This document shows positions 23,312 to 30,024 of a stretch of DNA of 30,024 nucleotides, one piece after another. The DNA lies in NCBI GenBank assembly GCA_947483095.1, contig CANKLD010000008.1:1-30024 (forward strand), read 5' to 3'. The stretch is from Bacteroidota bacterium. GTDB lineage: Bacteria > Bacteroidota > Bacteroidia > Flavobacteriales > Flavobacteriaceae. A program made the translations under genes and the position numbers. Each line of letters opens with the position of its first letter. The stretch's first letter is position 1. The notes beneath the pieces are model-generated. The model did not search any database, was not told where the DNA came from, and saw nothing but the letters and a program-made list of their open reading frames with translations.

Positions 23312-25225
23312 ATGAATACAATTGTCTCTCGCGTTGCTTACTTTTTAAAACAATATCCACCTTTTAATAATTTATCAATTGAAGAATTATCAATTGTTGC
23401 AATGAGTATTAAAATTATTAATATTGAAAAAAACAAAGATTTATTTCAGATTAATGATACATTACACGATAGCTTTTACATGGTTGATTCTGGAGTGGTG
23501 AATTTATTTGTAATTTCAGACTCTGAAGAAACCTTATTAAATAAATGTGTTCCTGGTGACGTTTTCGGATTGCGCCCCTTTTTTGCAAAGAATAACTACA
23601 TGATGACCGCAAGGGCTCGTGAAGAATCTATTATTTATGCAATTCCAATTGCGACTTTCAGACCCTTTGTTGCACAAAATTCGGAAGTTTTAAATTTTCT
23701 TTTAGAAAGTTTTGCAAATAATACCAGTAATCCTTCCGATATTGAAAACAAAGGTAAATTATTATCGGATAATATTGCTTTTTCTTCTAAACCTAATGAA
23801 ATTCAGTATTTTCAGACATTAGCTTACAATAAATCTCCTTTAAAAATTTCTCCGAATACTATAATTAAGGATGTTGCACAATTGATGACGGATAATTTAG
23901 TGGATAGCGCTATAATTTCTGAACTCAACCTCCCTATTGGGATTGTAACGGATACCGACATGAGAATTAAAGTAGCTTCGGGCCGCGTTGATATTTCTAT
24001 GCCAATAAATAAAATAATGTCTTCCCCTGTAGTTACCGTTCCTGAAAACGTTTCATTGGCGGAAGCACAATTATTATTATTAAAAAATAATGTAAGTCAT
24101 TTATGCGTAACAACTGATGGATCAGATCAAACGGATATTAAAGGGGTGATTTCTGAACATGATTTAATTGTTTCTCAAGCTAGTAATCCTGGAGTTTTTA
24201 TTAAAGAAATTAAGCGTTCTCAAAATGCAACTGAACTAAAAAATGTTCGTTCTAAAGTAACCGATTTAATTTACACCTCATTATCAAAAAATATACCTTT
24301 AACTCATATTACTAATATTGCCAACGAAATTAATATTGCAATAATAAAAAGATCAATAGAATTAGCAATTTTAGATATTGGCTCCCCTCCTGCATGTTTT
24401 GCTTGGCTTAGCATCGGTAGTCAAGGGAGAAAAGAGCAACTATTATTTACTGATCAAGATAGTATTTTAGTTTTTGAAGATGTTGCTGCAGAAAAATATC
24501 GTGATGTTAAAAATTATTTTTTAAGATTAGCAAAGAAAGCAGTATCCAATTTAGAAGTTGTTGGTTACCAACCTTGCCCAAATGGTCATATTGCAAGTAA
24601 TATAATTTGGTGTAAATCGATGACGGAATGGATAAAACAATACAGTAATTGGATGAAAATTCCAGGAGAAATCAACAATGATATAAGCAGTATTTTCTTT
24701 GATTATGAGATTGCTTTTGGTGAACAAAAATTGGAAGATGCTATTACCGATATTATTTTTGTAAATACTAGAAAAAACAAACTATTTTTTGATTATTTAG
24801 GTAATGATGCTTTAAAAAAACCAGCAGCATTGAGCTTTTTCAAGAAAATAAATGTTGAAGAAAAAGCACCAAACAAAGGAAAATTTGATATTAAAAATCG
24901 TGCATTATTGCCATTAATTGATGGTGCAAGATTATTTGTTATCAGCTATAATATTCGTGGAATAAACAATACTTATATGAGATTTAAACACCTTGCAATG
25001 GTAGATTTAAAAAATTCTGAAACATACATGAATTGTGCTGAAGCCTATCAATCTTTAACAAAAATTAAAACTACTGAAGGTTTAAGATATGATAATTCAG
25101 GTCAATACATCAATTTGGAAGATCTAAATAAAGTGGATAAAGAAAATTTAAAAAACGCGCTTAATACCATTAAAGATTTAGAGGAACTTATTAAAGATAG
25201 TTTTCAACTTACACAGTTTTCCTAA
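23312..25225 (+). CDS. cNMP-binding / CBS / DUF294 nucleotidyltransferase-like signalling protein
   Basis: The 637-aa cytosolic protein has four parts: a cyclic-nucleotide-binding-like beta-barrel (about 15-135, with GDVFGLRPFF near 82-91), a pair of CBS domains (about 172-290), a DUF294 GlnD-like nucleotidyltransferase domain (about 320-460, SIGSQGRKEQLLFTDQD with Asp381 and Asp383) and a DUF294_C helical domain (about 500-637). Related proteins in other bacteria combine ligand sensing with a GlnD-type fold, and many stand next to acetate uptake or acetyl-CoA synthetase genes; no such neighbour is seen here. It ends 2 nt before the DnaQ-fold gene. TTTG at 23257-23260 with a near -7 box at 23277-23284 may be its promoter. 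Confidence 0.85.
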   Translation: MNTIVSRVAYFLKQYPPFNNLSIEELSIVAMSIKIINIEKNKDLFQINDTLHDSFYMVDSGVVNLFVISDSEETLLNKCVPGDVFGLRPFFAKNNYMMTARAREESIIYAIPIATFRPFVAQNSEVLNFLLESFANNTSNPSDIENKGKLLSDNIAFSSKPNEIQYFQTLAYNKSPLKISPNTIIKDVAQLMTDNLVDSAIISELNLPIGIVTDTDMRIKVASGRVDISMPINKIMSSPVVTVPENVSLAEAQLLLLKNNVSHLCVTTDGSDQTDIKGVISEHDLIVSQASNPGVFIKEIKRSQNATELKNVRSKVTDLIYTSLSKNIPLTHITNIANEINIAIIKRSIELAILDIGSPPACFAWLSIGSQGRKEQLLFTDQDSILVFEDVAAEKYRDVKNYFLRLAKKAVSNLEVVGYQPCPNGHIASNIIWCKSMTEWIKQYSNWMKIPGEINNDISSIFFDYEIAFGEQKLEDAITDIIFVNTRKNKLFFDYLGNDALKKPAALSFFKKINVEEKAPNKGKFDIKNRALLPLIDGARLFVISYNIRGINNTYMRFKHLAMVDLKNSETYMNCAEAYQSLTKIKTTEGLRYDNSGQYINLEDLNKVDKENLKNALNTIKDLEELIKDSFQLTQFS

Positions 25226-25227
25226 TT

Positions 25228-25824
25228 ATGATAGATTGGATTAAAAATATAAACAAAGATTATCCTGAATTTTGGAGAATTTATCTTACAAAATTTGAGG
25301 CACGACCTCAAAGACATGTAGCCTTAACTATTGATTACTCTGGAGTTAATCCTCAAAAAGATGTTATCATGGCTTTTGGAGCGGTTGGAATTGAGAATGA
25401 TAAAATTATCATCGGTGATTTCTTCGAAGTTGTTTTATTGCAATACATTTACCTTCATGAAAATGGACTTTCAAAAGAAGCAATTATTGAAAGTACACAA
25501 CCAAAACTAGGTGAAAGAGAAGCAATTCAAGCTTTTATTGAGTTTTTAGGAAATGCGGTTTTAGTCGGTCATAAAATAAATTTATCTATCGATTTAATTA
25601 ATGCTGCACTAGAAAAAATGAATTGTGGCCGACTAAAAAATGATGCGATAGATATTGAAATTATGTTTAGGAAATACAAAGACACCTCAGATAAATCCTA
25701 CTCTATTGATGATTTATGTACTGAATTCAAACTCCCTATAATTGAAGAAACTGCAATTCCAGATTTAGCCTATACGGTTTCACTGCTTTTTTTAAAATTA
25801 AAAAGTAGGTTGGGTTTGAAGTAA
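25228..25824 (+). CDS. DnaQ-fold exonuclease-like protein with degenerate active site
   Basis: The 198-aa protein aligns with the DnaQ/RNase T 3'-5' exonuclease fold that accompanies DUF294 proteins in many bacteria. The expected DxE of motif I appears as TIDYSG (Asp36-Tyr-Ser38), motif II reads GHKINLSID (114-122) with Ser120 where the catalytic Asp is expected, and motif III AIPDLAYT (176-183) keeps Asp179 but lacks the preceding His. With perhaps two of four metal-binding acidic residues left, catalysis is doubtful and a structural or regulatory role with the DUF294 protein is more likely. The two start within 2 nt of each other. The last 27 nt overlap the convergent phosphopantetheinyl transferase gene. 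Confidence 0.7.
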   Translation: MIDWIKNINKDYPEFWRIYLTKFEARPQRHVALTIDYSGVNPQKDVIMAFGAVGIENDKIIIGDFFEVVLLQYIYLHENGLSKEAIIESTQPKLGEREAIQAFIEFLGNAVLVGHKINLSIDLINAALEKMNCGRLKNDAIDIEIMFRKYKDTSDKSYSIDDLCTEFKLPIIEETAIPDLAYTVSLLFLKLKSRLGLK

Positions 25825-26304
25825 AGAGACTATTTTCTCAAATCTTCCGTGATTACTTATTGAAATGGGATTTAATACTTTTTTATCACGATATTTTAAA
25901 AAAGGAATTCCGTTAATTTTAATTATTTCGGAATTTCTATCTTCGAATCTAATTTTTTCAAAGTCATCCAAATTTAATACCGAAATGGTATGAATGTAAA
26001 GTGAATTGATTTCAGTTCTAGTGTAATATGAAACACCTTTGTTCTCAACGATTCCTATAGATTGTTCAGAATCAAAAAACTCAAATTGTAATGGATTGTA
26101 AATTCTATTGCCGGTTATTCGGTTGTAAATTTTATATGATGCTTCTTTTTTACTCCATAAATTCCAAACCATTATATCTGGATAATTTGATTTCAAGATC
26201 AGCAATTGTTCGTTTTTTGTAAATATTTTATCGAGATACCCTTTTCGTTTCCAATTGCTTTGAGTTTGAGCCAACTCCAAATCTACAATATCATTTCCTA
26301 TCAT
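25798..26304 (-). CDS. 4'-phosphopantetheinyl transferase
   Basis: The 168-aa protein belongs to the PPTase superfamily. Metal-binding acidic residues are in GNDIVDL (Asp5, Asp8) and Glu54, and the WSKKEASYK motif (50-58) has the catalytic Lys. It transfers the 4'-phosphopantetheine arm from CoA to a carrier-protein serine and is small and AcpS/HetI-like. It overlaps the start of its probable substrate, the ACP, by 14 nt on the same strand, which argues for a dedicated pair. It is the last gene of the minus-strand biosynthetic cluster. Confidence 0.88.
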   Translation of the reverse strand: MIGNDIVDLELAQTQSNWKRKGYLDKIFTKNEQLLILKSNYPDIMVWNLWSKKEASYKIYNRITGNRIYNPLQFEFFDSEQSIGIVENKGVSYYTRTEINSLYIHTISVLNLDDFEKIRFEDRNSEIIKINGIPFLKYRDKKVLNPISISNHGRFEKIVSLLQTQPTF

Positions 26305-26554
26305 TTTCGGCTAATTTAGTTTCAATTACTTCTAGTGTGGCATTAATAGTCAACATTTTTTCCATTGATTGGTTGTCAATCGTAATGGCAAAAGCTTCTT
26401 CTACGTCTAAAATGATATCTACTATATTAGCAGAATTAATATTTAAATCTGTAATAAAATCTGTTGTTTCTGACATGTTTTCAAATTCCTCTTCATTGTT
26501 TACGAAGGGTTTAATAATTGCTTTTAATTTTAAAATTGTTTCTTCTTTATTCAT
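26291..26554 (-). CDS. Acyl carrier protein with atypical attachment motif
   Basis: The 87-aa acidic helical protein has the ACP outline: helix I, then the prosthetic-group Ser41 in LNINSANIVDIILDVEEAF (38-56), where the usual reading is DSLDxVE. The Asp before the serine is replaced by Asn, which may make it a poor substrate for the housekeeping AcpS and explain the adjacent dedicated PPTase. It is 12 nt downstream of the ketosynthase gene. It presumably carries the growing acyl chain for this cluster and not general fatty-acid synthesis. Confidence 0.8.
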   Translation of the reverse strand: MNKEETILKLKAIIKPFVNNEEEFENMSETTDFITDLNINSANIVDIILDVEEAFAITIDNQSMEKMLTINATLEVIETKLAENDRK

Positions 26555-26566
26555 TTTATAAATTAT

Positions 26567-27841
26567 TTAAGTATGATATTTTTTAAATACGACACATCCA
26601 TTAACATCGCCAAAACCAAAACTTGCTTTGATGATGATATTCAAATCTTTTTTAATCAGTTTTTGGGGTATGCAACTGTGGTCTATTATTTCTGTAATTT
26701 TTGGATTTAAATCCGAACAATTGGTATTAGGAAAAACAAAACCTTCTTTCAATTGCAAAACAGTGGCAACACTTTCAATACTTCCTGCTCCAGCTAAGCA
26801 ATGTCCAATCATCGATTTTAGTGAATTTATATAAGGAAATTCCGATCCTTTCCTGTTCAAAGCGGTACTCCAATTCTGAATTTCTAAACTGTCTTTTGAG
26901 GTTGCTGTTAAATGCCCATTAATAGCATCTATAGCATTTGCTGAAATTCCTGAGATTTCTATTGCTTTTGAAATGCATTTTTGTACTGCAATTGGATTTG
27001 GTGCCGTCATAGTTCCAGTTCCACGTTGTCCTCCCGAATTAACATTTCCTCCTAATATTTCCCCATAAATTTTTGCTCCACGAAGTAAAGCACTTTCCAA
27101 ATCTTCTAAAACCAAAGCTCCTGCCCCACTGCCTGGCACAAATCCTGAAGCACTTTCACTCATTGGTCTTGACCCACTTTCAGGTGAATTATTGTGTTTG
27201 TAAGTACAAACTTTCATTGCATCAAAACCTCCCCAAATGTAGGGGCCAGAATCACTTGTGCTTCCTGAAAGCATTCGCTTGGCTTGGCCTGATTTTATTC
27301 TTTCGTAAGCCAATATAATACTTTCTGTTCCAGTTGTACAAGCCGAGGAATTGGTGGTAACTTGATTTCCTAAACCCAACTTACCTGCTAAATAAGCACT
27401 TACGCCACTGTTCATGGTTTGTGCTACGGCCGTACTTCCTAAACTTCGAGTTTGAAAAGCATCAATTTTGTAAATACTTTCTCTGAATTTATCAATTCCG
27501 GAAGTTCCCGCACCAAAAATAGTACCGCTATCCCAATCGGGTTCATCAAAGTTATTAATCAATAATCCAGCGTCATTCCAAGCCTCTATTCCAGCAATTA
27601 CTCCATACATAATTCCTGAAGAATTAAAATTTCTTAATTCTAATTCTGTAAAATAGTTTGCAATCAATTCAGTTGAAATTTTTGGAGTTCCCGATATTTG
27701 GCAAGAAAAATGCAACCGTTCCAATTCTGTATTGTGTTCAATTCCAGAAATACCATTTTTTATGGAATGAGTAAAATCGGTAAGTCCAACTCCATTTGGA
27801 GCAACTACGCCAAGTCCTGTGATTACTACTCTTCTATCCAT
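26567..27841 (-). CDS. Beta-ketoacyl-[ACP] synthase (FabF/KAS II-like)
   Basis: The 424-aa thiolase-fold condensing enzyme has the Cys-His-His triad: Cys168 in NSSACTTGTES, His310 in NGHLTATSKD and His347 in IGHCLAGAGSIES. N-terminal RRVVITGLGVVAPNG and C-terminal ASFGFGDVNG are typical of KAS II. The triad is intact, so it should perform decarboxylative Claisen condensation. Its place between the FabZ-like dehydratase and the ACP suggests a dedicated acyl-chain builder that feeds the type III polyketide synthase, not the main fatty-acid synthase. Confidence 0.92.
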   Translation of the reverse strand: MDRRVVITGLGVVAPNGVGLTDFTHSIKNGISGIEHNTELERLHFSCQISGTPKISTELIANYFTELELRNFNSSGIMYGVIAGIEAWNDAGLLINNFDEPDWDSGTIFGAGTSGIDKFRESIYKIDAFQTRSLGSTAVAQTMNSGVSAYLAGKLGLGNQVTTNSSACTTGTESIILAYERIKSGQAKRMLSGSTSDSGPYIWGGFDAMKVCTYKHNNSPESGSRPMSESASGFVPGSGAGALVLEDLESALLRGAKIYGEILGGNVNSGGQRGTGTMTAPNPIAVQKCISKAIEISGISANAIDAINGHLTATSKDSLEIQNWSTALNRKGSEFPYINSLKSMIGHCLAGAGSIESVATVLQLKEGFVFPNTNCSDLNPKITEIIDHSCIPQKLIKKDLNIIIKASFGFGDVNGCVVFKKYHT

Positions 27842-27873
27842 TTATTCAAATAATATAATATTTCAAATTTAAA

Positions 27874-28302
27874 TTAAATAATAATTCCAGCAATTTCTCC
27901 ACGACAAACAATTTCTTGTTTTTCATTTTTCATACTTACTTTACATTTTAATTTACCGAAACGGAAGTATATTTTTTCTGAAATCACTGTCACTTTTTCA
28001 GAAGGATAAACGGGTTTTATAAATTCAATATCAGTTGATGATAAGGCAATTGCGTAATTTTTATTAAATTCATTATTTAATAAATAAATACCCAAACAAA
28101 CCAATCCGATTTGCGCCATAACTTCAGTCAATATAACTCCCGGAGTAACGGGTTTCTCTTTAAAATGACCTTTGTAAAACTCTAAATTTTCATCAAATGT
28201 AAAGGTACCTTCAACTCCATTTTCATCTATTGATAGGATTTCATCAACAAACAAAAAAGGTACTGAATAGGGTAGTTTAACTATTATTTCTTGATTTGTC
28301 AT
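27874..28302 (-). CDS. FabZ-like 3-hydroxyacyl-[ACP] dehydratase (hotdog)
   Basis: The 142-aa hotdog-fold protein has the FabZ pattern: FLFVDEI near 16-22, active-site His in YKGHFKEKPVTPGVIL (His46) and Glu60 in LTEVMAQIG. It removes water from 3-hydroxyacyl-ACP. I chose the ATG at 28302; a TTG eight codons upstream also opens the frame but lies in the inverted-repeat region and adds an unlike N-terminus. No dedicated enoyl reductase is present in the window. It is 73 nt downstream of the type III PKS gene. Confidence 0.85.
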   Translation of the reverse strand: MTNQEIIVKLPYSVPFLFVDEILSIDENGVEGTFTFDENLEFYKGHFKEKPVTPGVILTEVMAQIGLVCLGIYLLNNEFNKNYAIALSSTDIEFIKPVYPSEKVTVISEKIYFRFGKLKCKVSMKNEKQEIVCRGEIAGIII

Positions 28303-28312
28303 ATTTTTTCTA

Positions 28313-28367
28313 CTGCAAATTCGCAAATTTTATTTCAAACTATTTAATGAAATTTGCTAATTTGCGG
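28313..28367. repeat. Imperfect 17-bp inverted repeat between the PKS and dehydratase genes
   Basis: 28313-28329 and 28351-28367 are inverted copies (15 of 17 positions) separated by 21 nt; each arm itself holds two GCAAATT/AATTTGC units. It may form a hairpin in the minus-strand mRNA that tunes read-through from the PKS gene into the downstream genes. Confidence 0.5.
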
Positions 28368-28375
28368 TTAATTAT

Positions 28376-29428
28376 TTAAAATTTTAATAATACCCTTTGA
28401 GCCGAAAATCCGGGTCCAAAACTAAGCATTAAACCCAAATCTCCTTTTGCAGGATTATTTTCCATAATTTGTTCTAAAACATATAAAACGGTAGCGCTTG
28501 ACATGTTGCCATACAATCTCAAAATTTCTTTAGTATCATTGATATTTTTACCCAAATTAGAAAATAATTCTTCCACAGTTTGTATAATTTTTTTTCCACC
28601 TGGATGAAATATTAAATGATCAATATCTTCAATTTTGAAATTATTTTTCGCCAAAAAAGGATGGATAATTTCAGGGAAATGTGAAGCTATTGTATTTGGA
28701 ACTTCCACGTCTAAAACCATTTGCAATCCTGAATTGGTAAGTTGAAACCCCATCATATCAATAGCATCATAAAAATGATACATTTCTTCCGACAAAATTT
28801 CAGGACCTTCTTCCTCTTCACATGAAGAAAGTAAAACGCAGGCTGCTCCATCTCCAAAAATTGCAGCACTAACAATATTAGCCATCGAAAAATCATTCAA
28901 TTGAAAAGTGGCCGTAGGACTTTCTACAGCAATAACGGCTGCTCGTTTTCCGGGATTAGCTTGTAAAAAATTCTTTGCATAAATTATTCCTGATATTCCA
29001 GCAGCGCAACCCATTTCCGTTACTGGCAAACGAACGATGTCTTGGCGTAACTTTAATTTGTTAATTAAATAGGCATCTAAAGACGGAATCATTATTCCGG
29101 TGCAACTTACGGTAATTATATAATCTAAATCTTTAGGATTCCATTTGGCTTTTGCAAATGCCTTTTCCAAAACTTTTTCACCTAAATCAATTACTTCTCG
29201 AACATAAATTGTATTTCTTTCTTCAAAGGAAGTGTGAGAAAAAACTTCAATAGGATCCATAATTGAGTAACGTTTATCAACAGCCGCCCCCTCAAAAATT
29301 TTCTTAACTTTTCGAATAAATCTTGACTCTTGACCTAAAAGCCAAGTATCTAAAAAAGGCATGATTTCTTCTGTTGTTCTTGAAAATTTTGGTAATTGTT
29401 TGCAAACGGTTTTAATTTTTACACTCAT
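28376..29428 (-). CDS. Type III polyketide synthase (chalcone/stilbene synthase-like)
   Basis: The 350-aa homodimer-type PKS has a nucleophile Cys141 in TEMGCAAG, His275 in FHPGGKK and Asn308 in YGNMSSAT, plus the LSFGPGFSAQR motif (335-345). Together these are the Cys-His-Asn triad and the GFGPG loop of the chalcone-synthase superfamily. Such enzymes extend a starter acyl-CoA (or ACP) with malonyl-CoA and cyclise the chain, often to alkylresorcinols or alkylpyrones in bacteria. Its gene lies between a methyltransferase and a set of FabZ, KS, ACP and PPTase, so its starter is probably a special fatty acyl group. The exact product cannot be told from sequence. Confidence 0.93.
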   Translation of the reverse strand: MSVKIKTVCKQLPKFSRTTEEIMPFLDTWLLGQESRFIRKVKKIFEGAAVDKRYSIMDPIEVFSHTSFEERNTIYVREVIDLGEKVLEKAFAKAKWNPKDLDYIITVSCTGIMIPSLDAYLINKLKLRQDIVRLPVTEMGCAAGISGIIYAKNFLQANPGKRAAVIAVESPTATFQLNDFSMANIVSAAIFGDGAACVLLSSCEEEEGPEILSEEMYHFYDAIDMMGFQLTNSGLQMVLDVEVPNTIASHFPEIIHPFLAKNNFKIEDIDHLIFHPGGKKIIQTVEELFSNLGKNINDTKEILRLYGNMSSATVLYVLEQIMENNPAKGDLGLMLSFGPGFSAQRVLLKF

Positions 29429-29529
29429 TTATTTTAGAATTAAAATCTATTTTATTTATAATTAAAATGGATACAGAGTTTTAGATACAAATTACAATAA
29501 TCTACACTAATAAAAAAAATATCAGTAAA

Positions 29530-30024
29530 CTATTTATTTCTCTGTTTTGAAATTATCCATTGGTACCTAAAAGCCCATTTCCATTGAATTGTATGTTTTT
29601 GAAAACCTAATTTCTTCGAAAATGTTTCCAATTCTTCTTTTTTGAAACCTCGTAATATTGAGGTCAATCCATCTTCACGAGACATTGAATTCAATTGAAA
29701 AAGAAAACAAATTATTTGAAATAATCGATACGCAAGAATGCTTCTGTGTAAATCATTGATTACAATTCCGAGTTTAGAATTGGCATTAAATGTAGCCAAT
29801 AAATTTTCAATTTCAGTGTTTTTAAAATGATGTAATGTCAATGTGCATAATAGAATGTCGCATTGTAACTGGCTGAAATCGTATTCAAAAATATTTTCAC
29901 ATTTATAAGTAATATTTGAATGGAATTCGGATAATTTTTTGGCATGATTTATCGTAAAAGCATTTGCATCAATACCAATTAAATTGAAGGAATATTTATT
30001 TTCTTTACCATAATTAGATAAAAC
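29530..30024 (-). CDS. SAM-dependent methyltransferase, N-terminus cut off by window edge
   Basis: The frame is open from the right edge, 164 codons plus stop, with the N-terminal part beyond the window. The visible part includes LIGIDANAFTINHAK (about 15-29, second strand of a Rossmann fold with the acidic residue that binds the SAM ribose), CDILLCTLTLHHFKNTEIENLL (about 57-78, post-motif II) and a C-terminal helical part rich in Lys. It is a class I methyltransferase and most likely methylates the product of the neighbouring type III PKS (C- or O-methylation not distinguishable). It lies 101 nt upstream of the PKS gene in the same direction. Confidence 0.82.
   Translation of the reverse strand, partial: VLSNYGKENKYSFNLIGIDANAFTINHAKKLSEFHSNITYKCENIFEYDFSQLQCDILLCTLTLHHFKNTEIENLLATFNANSKLGIVINDLHRSILAYRLFQIICFLFQLNSMSREDGLTSILRGFKKEELETFSKKLGFQKHTIQWKWAFRYQWIISKQRNK

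Overview
The window looks like a chromosome segment of a Flavobacterium-type bacterium (Bacteroidota, Flavobacteriaceae). It is strongly AT-rich, upstream regions carry Bacteroidota promoter -7 boxes (TAnnTTTG) instead of the E. coli TATAAT box, Shine-Dalgarno signals are weak and A-rich, and the proteins read as flavobacterial. No phage, plasmid, CRISPR array, rRNA or tRNA was seen.

Layout. (1) 1-4158, minus strand: a compact set of overlapping or near-abutting genes for an ECF sigma factor, a one-TM small protein in the anti-sigma position, a CnrX/CpxP-like membrane-anchored sensor with a Pro/His-rich tail, an MbnP-like protein, a diheme MauG/MbnH-like peroxidase and, 59 nt further on, a YHYH-domain secreted protein cut by the window edge. 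I read it as a metal-responsive (probably copper) envelope module. (2) 4242-8551, plus strand: fabG behind a structured leader RNA that resembles the Flavo-1 motif, a VWA-domain membrane protein, and a ferritin-like/VIT1-CCC1 fusion. (3) 8625-9092: a small DUF2231-like membrane protein. (4) 9147-16489, plus strand: a complete histidine operon hisGDCBHAF(IE), preceded by a 19-codon leader peptide with five His codons, an intrinsic terminator and a competing antiterminator pairing. This is classical attenuation readable directly from the sequence. (5) 16490-18892: an unrecognised 128-aa protein, a twice-broken acyl-CoA thioesterase pseudogene, a YbdG-type MscS channel and a DUF3817 protein. (6) 18991-22512, plus strand: a DUF6155-like protein, an SF2 DEAH helicase and a DEAD-box RNA helicase. 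(7) 22555-23168: two tiny overlapping membrane proteins, then a gene-free stretch holding a 209-bp MITE-like element with 13-bp terminal inverted repeats, a perfect 9-bp flanking duplication and four 13-nt mini-hairpins. (8) 23312-25824, plus strand: a cNMP/CBS/DUF294 signalling nucleotidyltransferase and a DnaQ-fold protein with eroded catalytic motifs. (9) 25798-30024, minus strand: a biosynthetic cluster of methyltransferase (partial), type III polyketide synthase, FabZ-like dehydratase, ketosynthase, acyl carrier protein and phosphopantetheinyl transferase.

The most interesting material is the sigma/sensor/MbnP/diheme peroxidase/YHYH module, the MITE-like hairpin element, the type III PKS plus dedicated fatty-acid-type cluster, the fabG leader RNA, and the complete his attenuator. 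All calls come from reading the sequence; no database search was run.
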